This document shows, in pieces, positions 31,809 to 41,186 of a stretch of 41,679 nucleotides of DNA. The DNA is taken from NCBI GenBank assembly GCA_001724265.1, contig MEDY01000273.1, forward strand, positions 1 through 41,679. The letters run 5' to 3'. How positions within the stretch are numbered: position 1 is the stretch's first letter; each line of letters starts with the position of its first letter. The translations under genes and the position numbers were made by a program. Origin of the DNA: Rhizaria sp. SCN 62-66 (taxonomy: Eukaryota; Rhizaria, unplaced). The notes beneath the pieces are model-generated. The model was not told the origin of the DNA. It did no database searches and saw only the letters and a list, made by a program, of their open reading frames with translations.

Positions 31809-33158
31809 ATGTCTCAACCGTCCAACCGCCCCCCGTGGCTCATCGACCCCGCACGTGTGTCTCATGAGCGCCAAATCGGCCAAGGTGGCTTCGCGACCGT
31901 CTTCGAGTCGATTCTCTCCCCGCCTCTCCGCGGCGCCAGCACCGTCACCAACACCGGCACCGGCGCGGTCGCCAACAGCGGGTCCGTGCGCGTCGCTGTC
32001 AAGCACGCGACACACCTGCACGTGCTGGTTGAGTCTGCGCTGAACAAGTTCCGCCAGGAGGTCGACCTGATCTACCCGCTCAACCACCCCAACATCGTCA
32101 AGACCCTGGGCGCGTGCGTGAGCCACAAACAGAACATGATCCTGCTGGAGCTGCTCGACGGCTCGCTCCAGGACGTCATCTCCATTACAAACCCGGCGAA
32201 CCAGCGCAACAATGACTTCGACTTCGAGGAGGTCAACTACGACGACGACAACAGCCCGGCCGCCAACAACAAGTCCAAAGGCAAGGCCAGCCCTCCTCCG
32301 CTGACGCCACTGCCGTGGGGTGCGCGCATCGCGCTGCTGCTGCAGATTGCCGACGGCGTCGCGTACCTGCACAGCCAGCACGTTATCCACCGCGACCTCA
32401 AGGCCGCGAACGTGCTGGTGGACCGCTCACTCACCCCCAAGGTCTGCGACTTCGGGCTCGCGATGACCAAGACGTCCAGCTCGCTCTCGCACGCGCGCGA
32501 GAGCAACGCCGTCGGCACCGTGGCGTGGATGGCGCCCGAGGCCTTTGCGGGCAAGTACTCGTACCTAACCGACACGTGGGGCTTCGGCTGCGTCGCCGTC
32601 GAGCTCATCACCTACGACACGCCCTTCGCGCGCATGTCGTTCCCCAACGCTAAGGTCCTGGAGGAGTACATCCGCCGCCAGGAGGCCCCCGCGGCCGCCA
32701 GTGCGCGCGGCAGTGCCGCCGCCTTGGCCGTGTCGCGGCCCGACGTCGGCCTAGACGACATCGCCACCTCGGACTCGGTCGAGAACTGCTGGTCCCTGTC
32801 GGAGGGCATGTCGGCCTCCCCGTCCGACGGCTGCCCGGCTGAGCTGGTCAAACTCGTGCACCGCTGCTTCGCGCGTGCGCCTGAGCAGCGGCCCAAGATG
32901 AGCGAGGTCGCCGAGGAGCTGTACAAGCTTTACACGCGCTACAACCCCGCCGACTCGGGGTGCTCGCTGACGCAGAAGCAGGCCGACGACATCGCCGCCG
33001 CGCTCGCCGCTCGCCGCGACAAGCACGCCCGCGCCGTCGACCCCGAGGTGAAGCGATTCATGGACGCCGCCAGGGTCGAGGCACAGGCGCGCGCCGCCAA
33101 GACCGCGGCTGTAATGGATTCCAACGCGGCCAACGGCGGCAGCCGGCCGGCCACCCGC

Positions 33159-33189
<31 letters not shown>

Positions 33190-33890
33190 GTGCCACCGGT
33201 GCCAGCGCAATGACCGACAACAGCATTTCGCGGCCCTACCGGCCCGGCGTGTCGACCTACGTCAGCACTGCCGCCCCTCATCAGCTGGCGTCGTCGCTGT
33301 CCACGCTGTCGATCAGCTCGCGCTCGCAGGCCGTGTTGGCCAACACCGAGGCCGAGGCCAAGGCGCGCATCGCGGCGGCGGAGCGGGAGGCCAAGGCGGT
33401 GCGGCGCGAGCTGGAGGCGCGCACCCTGGCCGCCAAGGAGGCTGAGGCGCGCGCGGCAGCCGCGGAGAAGCGCGAGCAAGACTACCTGCGCGAAATGAAG
33501 CAGCGCGAGCAGGAGCAGCGTGAGCGCGATCGCGAGCAGCGTGAGCGTGAGCGGGAGAGGGATCGGCAGGAGCAGCAGCGGCGCGATGAGGCGTACCGCC
33601 AGCAGCAGCAGCGCGAGCAGCAACAGCGTGAACAGGAGCAGCAGATGCGCGCGATGCAGATGCAGCAGATGCGCTACACCTCTGACAACTCCTATGACTT
33701 TTTCGGCAGCAGTGGCGGCTATAGCGCGCAGAGCCGCGCCCCCAGCTACAGCTCCGGCGCGTCCCACGGCGGCACTCCCTCGGGGCGCGTGCATGTTAGC
33801 TCGGGCTCTGCCAACGGACGGGAGATCTTCACGGGCCCCCGCGGCGGCTCATACTACATGAACAGCAGCGGCAAGAAGACCTACGTGTAA
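31809..33890 (+). CDS. TKL-like protein kinase with C-terminal coiled coil and GPRGG basic-adaptor motif
   Basis: Single-exon Ser/Thr (TKL-like) kinase of 693 residues. Kinase hallmarks: Gly loop IGQGGFATVF (23-32), VAVK with Lys65, a long insertion with an acidic stretch (FDFEEVNYDDD) before helix E, HRDLKAANVLV (catalytic Asp196, Lys198), DFG (Asp214), WMAPE (Glu244) and DTWGFGCVAVELITY. All catalytic residues are present, so it should be active. The end of the domain carries CFARAPEQRPKMSEV. After it come Ala-rich linkers, a roughly 150-residue Glu/Arg/Gln coiled coil (residues about 510-620, with REQEQRERDREQ repeats), and a Ser/Gly/Tyr-rich tail. The last residues, GPRGGSYYMNSSGKKTYV, match the short PBCV-type basic adaptor motif known from chlorella virus and some bacterial and protist proteins. 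ATG 31809 is directly before the kinase domain. Confidence 0.85.
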
Positions 33891-34791
33891 GTGGTGCGAC
33901 CGTGAGCGCAGATATCGAGCTCAGCTTATGATACCACGTGTATCTTGTTTTATTTGCTTGTCGTATGAGGATGATGACTCGTTTGTTTTGTTGTGCGTGT
34001 GACACCCATTGTATGTTTGTGGTGCTGTCGTATTGTGGAGTTAGTTCTGAGGCTATACAAATGCCAGAAGTGTGAAATGTTTTTTCTATAGTAAGTGTAC
34101 TTGTATGTTTCTCTGTTGATGAAATGCAGCTGATGCTGTTGTTTGTTGTGTAGGTATAGTTACCAGCGTCCGCTCGAACTGAAGTTAGTGTCTCTACCCC
34201 ATCTTTGGGTAGTAAATTGATGTTGATAAATCAAGCAAAATCAAGAATAAAGAAGATATTTTAACTAATGCGCTCCTGTTGTTTACAAAAATAACAAATT
34301 TAATTCGCACTTCAAGTGTCACTTTTCGAGAAATCGTGCGATTAAGGCACGCGCGCGGAAGCCGTGCTCTGCCGTGACACATGTTGCATTGCGATGCTGC
34401 AGCGCGCGCGGCTGTTGGGTGTCGGGTCGAAAAAAGAATTGGAATTCAGACCGCGAGGCAATGCTGGGTGACTAAAGAAGACATTTGACACAGACTCCAG
34501 CCGTCGAGACGCAAGTGGATACTTGTTGCAATCTTGCTGTGTTTTGTTGTATTCGATGTACTGCACAGGTGTGCTGTGGCGTGCATGTGCAACGCCCTGT
34601 TTGGCCTGTTTCATGCCCTCGTCATGCACTGCTTGGGCCTGCATGAGACGTCGGTTAATCACGATTTTCGCTCACTACCTCTGTGTATTTTCTGTATTGC
34701 ACTTGCACCCGCAGAGTTCCTTTCTTCTTCTTCCCTTTTCCATCTTTTTCAAACTCCCTTTGCGTTTTCCGCCCGCTCTTCTCAGACCAAC
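33891..34791. other. intergenic region
   Basis: About 900 bp between the kinase and ArfGAP genes. It is A+T-rich with no convincing open frame. From about 34690 it becomes strongly C/T-rich, which resembles the leader of the ArfGAP transcript ending at the ATG at 34792. No RNA gene was seen. Confidence 0.5.
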
Positions 34792-36376
34792 ATGGCTGTA
34801 CGTTTCCTCCCATATTCAGTCAGCTTCTCACAGCACGCTGCTCCATCACTTCTGCTGCCTTATACATGCTGCCCTTACTTCTGTTGGTACCAATATGCAT
34901 ACAGTGTCGGTGTTATGTTATGCTGCCTTCTATTGCTCATTTGCTCACAACCTCTCGCCTCCCCTTGCTCCACTTCTCGCTCGCTTGCTACAATCCTGAA
35001 CTCCTTTCTCTGTTCCAACCGATATCTCTCTTTCTCGCGTTGCACCCCGTCGCCCTCTCTGCATGTCTCTGTGGTTCTCTGTTGTCGTTGCTCGCTTGCA
35101 TTGCTCGCCTTTATGTGAATCTGTTCTTTGTGGACTATACGCACGCACACATACACGCACACACACACAGGACGAACAAGACCTTGTGGCCGAGGCCGCG
35201 CAGCTCCCGCGCCTCGAGGTGAACCGCTACTGCGCCGACTGCGACGCCGAGAACCCTGACTGGGCGTCGCTCAACCTGGGCATTCTGCTCTGCATTAAGT
35301 GCGCTGGCGTGCACCGCACCATGGGCGTGCAGATCTCCAAGGTCCGCTCGCTGCACCTCGACACCGAGTGCTGGGACAGGGGCCAGATCGACTTCATGAA
35401 GTCAGTCGGCAACGTCCGCGCGCGCCAGATCTACGAGGCCACGTGCCCCTGTTGGTACCTGCGGCCCTCGCAGACGTGCGACTCCCCGTTCGTGCGCGAG
35501 AACTGGATCCGCGCCAAGTACGAGCGCCACGACTTTGTCGCCAACCCCAACAAGCCCTCGCTGGCCATCTCCGCAATGCCCGAGCCGCCGCTCGAAGGGT
35601 ACCTTTGGAAGGCCAACAAGAAGGGCGCGTGGCAGAAGCGCTACGTGACGCTGTTTGGCCGCTACTTGTCGTACTTCAAGGCGCCGTCCGACTCGTACCC
35701 CAAGGGCATCATCGACGTGTGCGAGCTCACCTTCACGCTGCCGCACACGCCCGACTCGAACAAGCGCTACGTGTTCGAGGCGCACACGGGCAAGCGCGCG
35801 TTCCCTTTTGGCGTGGACTCGGTGCAGGAGATGTTCATCTGGGTGCACGCGCTCAAGCGCGCGGCGGCGTATTACATCACGCTGCTCAACGCCGAGGCCG
35901 CGGGCGCGGTGCAAGTGGGCACGGCCATGACGCTGGCGCAGAACAACGAGGACGAGGTCAAGCTGTCGTTCGAGCAGATGGGCACGCCGATTAAGCTAGG
36001 CATGCTCAGCAAGCAGGGCGGCAAGTGGAAGAGCTGGAACAAGCGCCTCTGTGTGCTGACCGACTCTGCTCTCTTCTACTTTAAGAAGGACAAGCCCTCT
36101 GCGAGCGACATGCCCGAAGGCTCGATCCCGCTCACGCGCTGCGCGATCGTGGACGGCGCGGACCGCGCGGAGAAGGCGCACTGCATCAACATAGTCACGC
36201 CCGCGCGCGTCTACTTCCTCTGCGCCGCCACGGACGGCGAGCGCGTCGAGTGGTTTCACGCGCTGGCCAACGTCTGCAACGCGCTCAACGGCGTCCAGTC
36301 CGTCGCCTTCTCCGAGATGCCGCAGCCGGAGCCCATCCGGACCAACACCGCCGACATCGAGGACGACTCTGACTAA
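34792..36376 (+). CDS. ArfGAP with dual PH domains (ADAP/centaurin-alpha-like)
   Basis: Predicted GTPase-activating protein for ARF-type GTPases, recruited to phosphoinositide membranes. Exon 1 is only 34792-34797 (Met-Ala), followed by gtacgt; exon 2 is 35171-36376. The 373-bp intron is C/T-rich, then CA-rich up to its acceptor. The protein has 403 residues. The ArfGAP zinc finger has C23-x2-C26-x16-C43-x2-C46, followed by the arginine finger Arg51 in AGVHRTMGVQISKVRSLHLD. Two PH domains follow: about 140-237 (LEGYLWKANKKGAWQKRYVTLF, closing Trp in FIWVHALKRA) and about 276-385 (LGMLSKQGGKWKSWNKRLCVL, closing EWFHALANVC). The order ArfGAP-PH-PH is that of the ADAP subfamily. The frame is also open upstream of the acceptor, but that stretch is the low-complexity intron, so the two-codon exon is preferred. 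An acidic tail (DIEDDSD) ends the protein. Confidence 0.85.
35139..35170 (+). repeat. CA-rich repeat forming the 3' end of the ArfGAP intron
   Basis: The bases up to the acceptor AG at 35169-35170 are an imperfect (ACGC/ACAC)n tract. The intron thus ends without the usual uninterrupted polypyrimidine tract. CA repeats near acceptors can bind hnRNP L-type proteins in animals; whether this applies here is unknown. Confidence 0.6.
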
Positions 36377-36873
36377 GTCAGCTTTCTATACGAGCTCGCC
36401 TCCCTTTTGTATGTCTCATGTATAAGATAAGTTTTAAAGTGTGTGGTTTGGCGCGCGGTCGTCCTGTGCTCACCACTGCAGCTGCGCCGACTTGCCTTTT
36501 TTTTTGTGAAAAATATGATTGTTTCTTCATAACTCATTGTGTTTCGCCCCCTTGGTTGCTATATATTTCTGTTTTAAAATAATTAATACAGTTTGTTCTT
36601 GTTACAAGGCACAAGGAGCTGTTTACTGCTCATTATCTATTGGACCGTGTGCTCGATGATGGTCGCATGTCTGGTGTGAGCATCGAATCATCGTACCGTG
36701 TGCTGTGATCTGATCGTCAAATCGACTGATTTGCCCTAAAGAAATTGTATATGGTGTTTTATATAATATCTGTCATTAAAACGTGCTAAAAAGCTGACCG
36801 TCGCCTTGTGTACTCTCGGTTCTTTCTCGCGTTTCCCCTCGCCATCTCGGCACTCGTCGAAGTCTGTTTCGAG
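36377..36873. other. intergenic region
   Basis: 497 bp between two plus-strand genes. It is A+T-rich, with a decanucleotide ACCGTGTGCT occurring twice near 36644 and 36696 and short complementary stretches around them (CGATGAT and ATCATCG). No gene was seen. The 50 bp before the next ATG are C/T-rich, like other leaders here. Confidence 0.5.
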
Positions 36874-37817
36874 ATGACCAAGCAGGTGACTCTGTACTCC
36901 TACTGGCGCTCCAGCTCTGCCTGGCGCGTCCGCGTTGCTCTTGCGCTTAAGGGCGTTGAGTACATCTACGTTGCGGTGCCCCTGCTCAAGGCCGAGCAGT
37001 CCTCCGAGGAGTACTCGAAGCTTAACCCGATGCAGCAGGTGCCCTGCCTCGTCGTCAAGGAGGACGGTAAGGACGACGTCGTCATCTCGCAGTCGCTCGC
37101 CATCATTGACTACATTGACAACACCTTCGAGGGACCCAGTCTTTACCCCAAGGGTACGCAATTTTCATGATACTGAAGCATACTTCTACTCTGAACTGTT
37201 TGTTGGCTCTTGATCTCACACGAACTTGTATCTTCACCCTTGCTCTCTGTTTTTATTTATTAGACCCTGTGGCTCGCGCTATTGCTCTTGAGCTTGCCCT
37301 TGACGTTGTCTCCGGCATCCAGCCCATCCAGAACCTCAACATCCTCAAGGCCATCGAGGAGCTCACCAACGCCGACGAGAAGACCGCCTGGGGTGCGTTT
37401 CCCGACACCTACATCGCCCATCTTAATCGCAAGACGCTGTCAATCTATGTCAATGGATATAAAATATTAATCACTGTAATGCTACTTTGACCTTTGCTCA
37501 TCATCGTGATATATTCTTCCTTTTGTATTCGTCGCATTGTTTCTTCTCTTGCAGCGCGCAAGTGGATCTCGAAGGGCCTCGCCGCGCTCGAGGCCAAGGC
37601 CGCGCGCTACGTGGCCACGCACCCCGACTCAGTCTACCTTTGCGGCGCGACTCCGACCGTGGCCGACGCGTGCCTCGTCCCGCAGCTCTACAACGCGCGC
37701 CGCTTCAACATCGACGTGGCGCAGTACCCGCGTCTGCTGCAGTGCGAGGCCGCCGTGGCCGAGCTCAAGGAGTTCAAGGCCGCGCACCCCGACAACCAGC
37801 CCGACGCAGTGCTCTAA
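36874..37817 (+). CDS. GSTZ1: maleylacetoacetate isomerase / glutathione S-transferase zeta
   Basis: Isomerises maleylacetoacetate to fumarylacetoacetate with glutathione as cofactor, the penultimate step of phenylalanine and tyrosine catabolism. Exons 36874-37153, 37264-37392 and 37555-37817 (donors gtacgc, gtgcgt) give 223 residues, the usual size. The N-terminal thioredoxin-like domain has TLYSYWRSSSAWRVRVALALKG, the zeta-class signature; Ser13 or Ser14 corresponds to the catalytic serine. The usual Cys of SSCSWRVR is replaced by Ser. NPMQQVPCLVV and ISQSLAIIDYID bind glutathione. The helical domain has IQPIQNLNILKAI and GATPTVADACLVPQLYNARRFNID, both typical of the zeta class. An AATAAA at 37945-37950 fits a polyadenylation signal. 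The upstream frame starts at GTG; 36874 is the first ATG. Confidence 0.93.
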
Positions 37818-38183
37818 GCGCGAGGCTGCGATTGCGAAGCAAGCAATGAAGGGTTAGAACAAAGAAAGACCGTTTTAAAGACGACGCTGCTGCGCGCTGA
37901 ACTTAGCAAAGCGATGCCGCAGGAACAATGTGAACGTTAACAAGAATAAAACAAGATTTGATGTGATAATATATTGTTGATATCTATTATTACTATGTAA
38001 TATTACAATATTGGTCTAAAATAATATCGCATTCTTCTTCGGAACACAGTCATGGCCCTCGTAGCTATGACATGATTGTTGGCCTTCAGAAAATAGGGGA
38101 GAGGCTCTCAGAGTTAGACTTAATAGCAGCAACACTGGTCGTAGACAGAAGCAACGTTCTTAGCTTAGCTAAAGTCATCACCT
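37818..38183. other. convergent intergenic region
   Basis: 366 bp holding the 3' UTRs of GSTZ1 and the RPA34-like gene. A+T-rich core near 37970-38030. No gene was seen. Confidence 0.5.
37945..37950 (+). promoter_or_regulatory. possible poly(A) signal AATAAA downstream of GSTZ1
   Basis: Canonical hexamer 128 bp after the GSTZ1 stop codon in A+T-rich sequence. Other genes in the window do not show it consistently, so it may be coincidental. Confidence 0.35.
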
Positions 38184-39194
38184 TCACGCAACCTCAGTCT
38201 TGATGCCCTTTTCCTTCTTCTCCTTCTTCTCCTTCTTTTCCTTCTTTTCTTTTTTCTCAACCTTGACGACAGGCTCGTCAGCCGCAGCAGCCGCAGCAGT
38301 GGCAGTGTGGCCGTCGTCCTTGTCGTTCATGGCAACGGCCACGGCGGCGGGCTCGGTCTTGACCGCGACGCCCTTGTCCTTCTTGTCCTTCTTTTCCTTC
38401 TTCTCCTTCTTCTCGACCTTGACGTCCCCAACATTAAGGGCGCTGGCAGAACTAGAGCTGCTCCTGGTGCTGGCCGCGGAGCGCGCGTCGGGCTTCCGGG
38501 CGCCGAGCGCAGCGGCGACAGCGGCGGAGACGGGGCGCACGTCCTCGTTCCAGCCGCGAGGCACGTCGTGGATGGGCCCAAAGGGGAAGTTGGACACCAT
38601 GGTTGGGCAGACGGTCACGGCGGTGAAGTAGCGCGCGAAGGGCTTGCCGCGGAAGACCTCGCCCGGGGCGCGCGCACCGGTCTCCTCGCCAAAGTTGGAC
38701 CACAGGTTGACGATGTTGGCGGCGTCGCGCGAGGGCGACTCGTAGAGCGTGTAGGACTTGTTGTTGTCGATGGTGAAGTTGCCGATACGGACGTTGCCGG
38801 TGGGGATCAGCGCGGCGGCCGCGGCGGCGGCGGCGACGTCCCCGGCGGCAAGCGCGGCGTAGTAATCGGCCTGGTGCGGGATGAGCGTCGCGATGGGGAT
38901 CTTAAGCGTGATGGTCGAGAACTGCTCCGCGGTCACGTCGGGCGGCAGCTGGAAGAGGCAGAGGTCCTTGCCGTCCTCCTGCACGCGCCGCGGCGTCATG
39001 ATGCTGTGCTCGAACTCCAGCGGGGAGAACTTGGGCGGGATGCGGTCCTTGGGGAACGTCACGGTGCCGAATGCAGACGCGGCAGCGCTAGAGCTGGCAG
39101 AGCTGGAGCTGGAGGCGGGGACAGAGGCGGTGGTGCGCGCGGTGGACACGTCGCTGTCCTTGGTCATCTTGGCCTTCTTCGTCGGCTGACTCAT
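38184..39194 (-). CDS. probable RNA polymerase I subunit RPA34 / POLR1G-like protein
   Basis: Single exon, 336 residues from ATG 39194. After a Ser/Ala-rich start the folded part (about 45-215) includes IPPKFSPLEFEHSIMTP, DLCLFQLPPDVTAEQFSTITLKIP and YTLYESPSRDAANIVNLW, then GKPFARYFTAVTVCPT. This order resembles the RPA34.5 dimerisation module of Pol I (IPDGF..., QVWLIKFPSNVDISKL..., then a basic segment running into an aromatic strand), which pairs with RPA49. The C-terminal third is made of KKEKKEKK blocks typical of yeast RPA34 and human PAF49, with SUMO-consensus-like VKVE, VKTE and IKTE sites. It would act in the nucleolus in rRNA synthesis. An in-frame ATG at 39326 would add 44 leader-like residues and was not chosen. 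Assignment is by pattern only; other Lys-rich nucleolar proteins remain possible. Confidence 0.5.
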   Translation of the reverse strand: MSQPTKKAKMTKDSDVSTARTTASVPASSSSSASSSAAASAFGTVTFPKDRIPPKFSPLEFEHSIMTPRRVQEDGKDLCLFQLPPDVTAEQFSTITLKIPIATLIPHQADYYAALAAGDVAAAAAAAALIPTGNVRIGNFTIDNNKSYTLYESPSRDAANIVNLWSNFGEETGARAPGEVFRGKPFARYFTAVTVCPTMVSNFPFGPIHDVPRGWNEDVRPVSAAVAAALGARKPDARSAASTRSSSSSASALNVGDVKVEKKEKKEKKDKKDKGVAVKTEPAAVAVAMNDKDDGHTATAAAAAADEPVVKVEKKEKKEKKEKKEKKEKGIKTEVA

Positions 39195-40162
39195 CGGGGC
39201 AGACAAAGCTGTGACGTACAGCGCGCAAGAATGCAAGAGTGAGCAGTGAAAGATAGGGGAGGTTGAGGACGGACACAGAGAGTGAAGGGATGAGAAGACG
39301 AAGGGGGTGACAGGGAAAATGGACATAGAACGTGAGGTGGTTCGTGCAAGTGCGTATAGGTATATTTTTCATGTAATATGCATGAGCTCGTATAACAAAC
39401 ACGAGTAAAAGGAGTCAAAGCTGTTTGTGGGGTGAAATAAACCACTAAATGCCGCGACGGAAGCCGACGCAGAGGACCCGAGGCGGCCCGCGCGGCACGT
39501 ATTAATGGACACGATGCGGATCGTCAATAAAGCCAGCGCCCAGGTATTATACGTGCGCAATCTTCTACATAAACATATTAAGACCGCGTCTCTACTGCTT
39601 ACTATCCTCATTCGTGGGATATGCAAACAGTGCTCGCCCGGTCAAAGTTAGACTGGTGCTCACAGTCGCACCCGACTCGGACAGAATTGCGGCCTAACTT
39701 CCGTCGACCAAGCGATTTTGGAGCACTCAGCCCCTTCCTGCAGAGGCCAAAAGCTCCATGAACTGTTCGTCGTTACGCTTATAAACTTACTCAGAGAATA
39801 AATGCGTCTGTTTTTATTATTTTGTGTAATTCGACCTCTACCAGCTGCTCCCAGCTTGCACAATTCGAATCTCGCCATGTCCTCCACTGCTCTCCTTTGC
39901 CCTACGTTGCCCCACTTCCCTCCAGCCGCTCGTTCATCCAGAAACGTTTCTGTCCGACTCCCTCTTGCTCCCCTTAATAGAACTCGCCTCCTTCTTACCT
40001 CTTGGCTTGTCTTTCTGTCAGCCTAGCCCCCCAGCCTTGCCCCCTGCCCTCAGCCGCCGCCGCTGCTGCTGCTGCTGCTGCTGCTGCTGTCTGTTATTTC
40101 GACACTTAATCTCGTCTCGACTACTGTAGTCAGCCTGTTGCTGTCTGCCTGAGTGAGTGACC
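39195..40162. other. divergent intergenic region
   Basis: About 970 bp between the RPA34-like and ARF-like genes. A 74-codon ATG-initiated frame runs 39802-40026 (it begins MRLFLLFCVIRPLPAAP) in C/T-rich leader-like sequence. It could be an upstream ORF, but its composition follows the pyrimidine tract and I do not call it a gene. A (CTG)9 repeat lies close to the ARF-like start. Confidence 0.5.
40063..40089 (+). repeat. (CTG)9 microsatellite in the presumed 5' UTR
   Basis: Nine perfect CTG triplets end 73 bp before the ATG of the ARF-like GTPase, preceded by CCGCCGC. It is presumably transcribed in the leader and could fold into a CUG hairpin. Confidence 0.9.
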
Positions 40163-41186
40163 ATGGGTTGCGTCGTGTGCAGCTGCTGCATCGAGATGCC
40201 GGTGCAGAAGAACATCCTCCTCGTCGGCCGCAGTGGCGCTGGCAAGACCCACACCCTGTACCAGATGATGGGCGAGGTCGCCTCGCTTGACACGCGCCCC
40301 ACGCCCGGTACGTTATCGCGCTCTGTAGCAGCACTCATATCTTAACATACTAGTGTATATCGTGTGTCCTTGGCTTTAACGCCGGCATGCACCGATCCCG
40401 TGGACTGACATAAATGTTTGCTCTTGCTACAAGTAATGAAATTATTTGCAACTATCGATGTATCTCTCACACGCACCTCTTTATGTTCCATCTTTGCTTT
40501 TCTCACTGGCGAAACTGCTTCTATAGTGTTCAACAACGAAATTATCACGTTTCGCCGCTTCGGCCGCTGCTACGAGTTCTGGGACCCCTCCGGCGCTGAG
40601 AGCTACATCCCCTTCTGGGAGTCGCTGTACAAGAACGTGTCCTTCAACGTGCTCATCTACGTCATCGACGCGCGCAAGTACTGGAATAAGGACGAGCGCG
40701 TGCATCAGGTTGTTCAGGACCGCATGGAGGTGCACAACCTGCTGTGCGCGGACGAGTTCGCAAAGAGTCAGGTAGGTTCACGTTCACAAAGCGAAACAGA
40801 AAAGGACATTTTGATCAATGACATCAAAGCACTGTTGTGAATCGATGCAAATGCAGCTGAGTTGTTTAACTTGTGATTTTTATCGCTGTTAAAGCTTCTC
40901 TCATTCCACAATCTTGACATATCATTCTTATGTTGTCCTTTTCTCACCCTGTACTCCCTTTTGCGTTTTTCTCTGTTTCGCTTGCCTGTCGTCGCCCGCT
41001 CCGCAGTTCATTCTGTACCTGAACTGGAAGACGGAGCTCGACCTGGGCGAGGAGCGCAACATGATGGAGGTCATCCCTGAGGAGCTGGAGATCTACAACT
41101 TCCCCAAGCGCGACGTCATCGTCGTCGACACGTTCAACTCTCTGCTCGAGACACTTCTCTCGATGCCGCTCGACATGCAGGATTGA
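40163..41186 (+). CDS. atypical ARF-like small GTPase, probably dual-acylated
   Basis: Exons 40163-40307, 40527-40771 and 41007-41186 (donors gtacgt, gtaggt) give 189 residues. The N-terminus MGCVVCSCC offers Gly2 for myristoylation and Cys3/6/8/9 for palmitoylation, so it should be membrane-bound. P-loop GRSGAGKT (22-29) is intact. Switch I is PTPVFNNEIITF with Thr47 at the Mg-binding site, matching ARF PTIGFNVE. Switch II reads FWDPSGAES in place of WDVGGQDK, so the catalytic Gln is Ala72. The region then resembles ARFs: IPFWESLYKNVSFNVLIYVIDARKYW. The guanine-specificity motif NKxD is replaced by LNWKTEL (135-141), and no SAK-like motif is apparent near DVIVVDTFNS. It may bind nucleotide weakly, or act as a pseudo-GTPase or slow switch. 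The ATG is preceded by an in-frame GTG only. Confidence 0.8.

Noticed and set aside
35063-35170. In-frame N-terminal extension of the ArfGAP protein from 35063
   Set aside because: The encoded stretch is Cys/Leu/Thr-His low complexity from a C/T-rich and CA-repeat intron. The ATG-GCT exon with a GTACGT donor fits better.
36640-36710. Hairpin from CGATGAT/ATCATCG with repeated ACCGTGTGCT
   Set aside because: The 7-bp stem with a long loop is expected by chance in A+T-rich spacer, and no RNA family was recognised.
39195-39326. 44-residue N-terminal extension of the RPA34-like protein
   Set aside because: ATG 39326 is in frame, but the sequence is Ser/Leu/Cys/His-rich like pyrimidine-rich leaders in this window. 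MSQPTKKAKM at 39194 is a more normal start.
39802-40026. 74-codon ATG-initiated frame ahead of the ARF-like gene
   Set aside because: It follows the C/T-rich leader composition and has no recognisable feature. Kept only as a possible upstream ORF.
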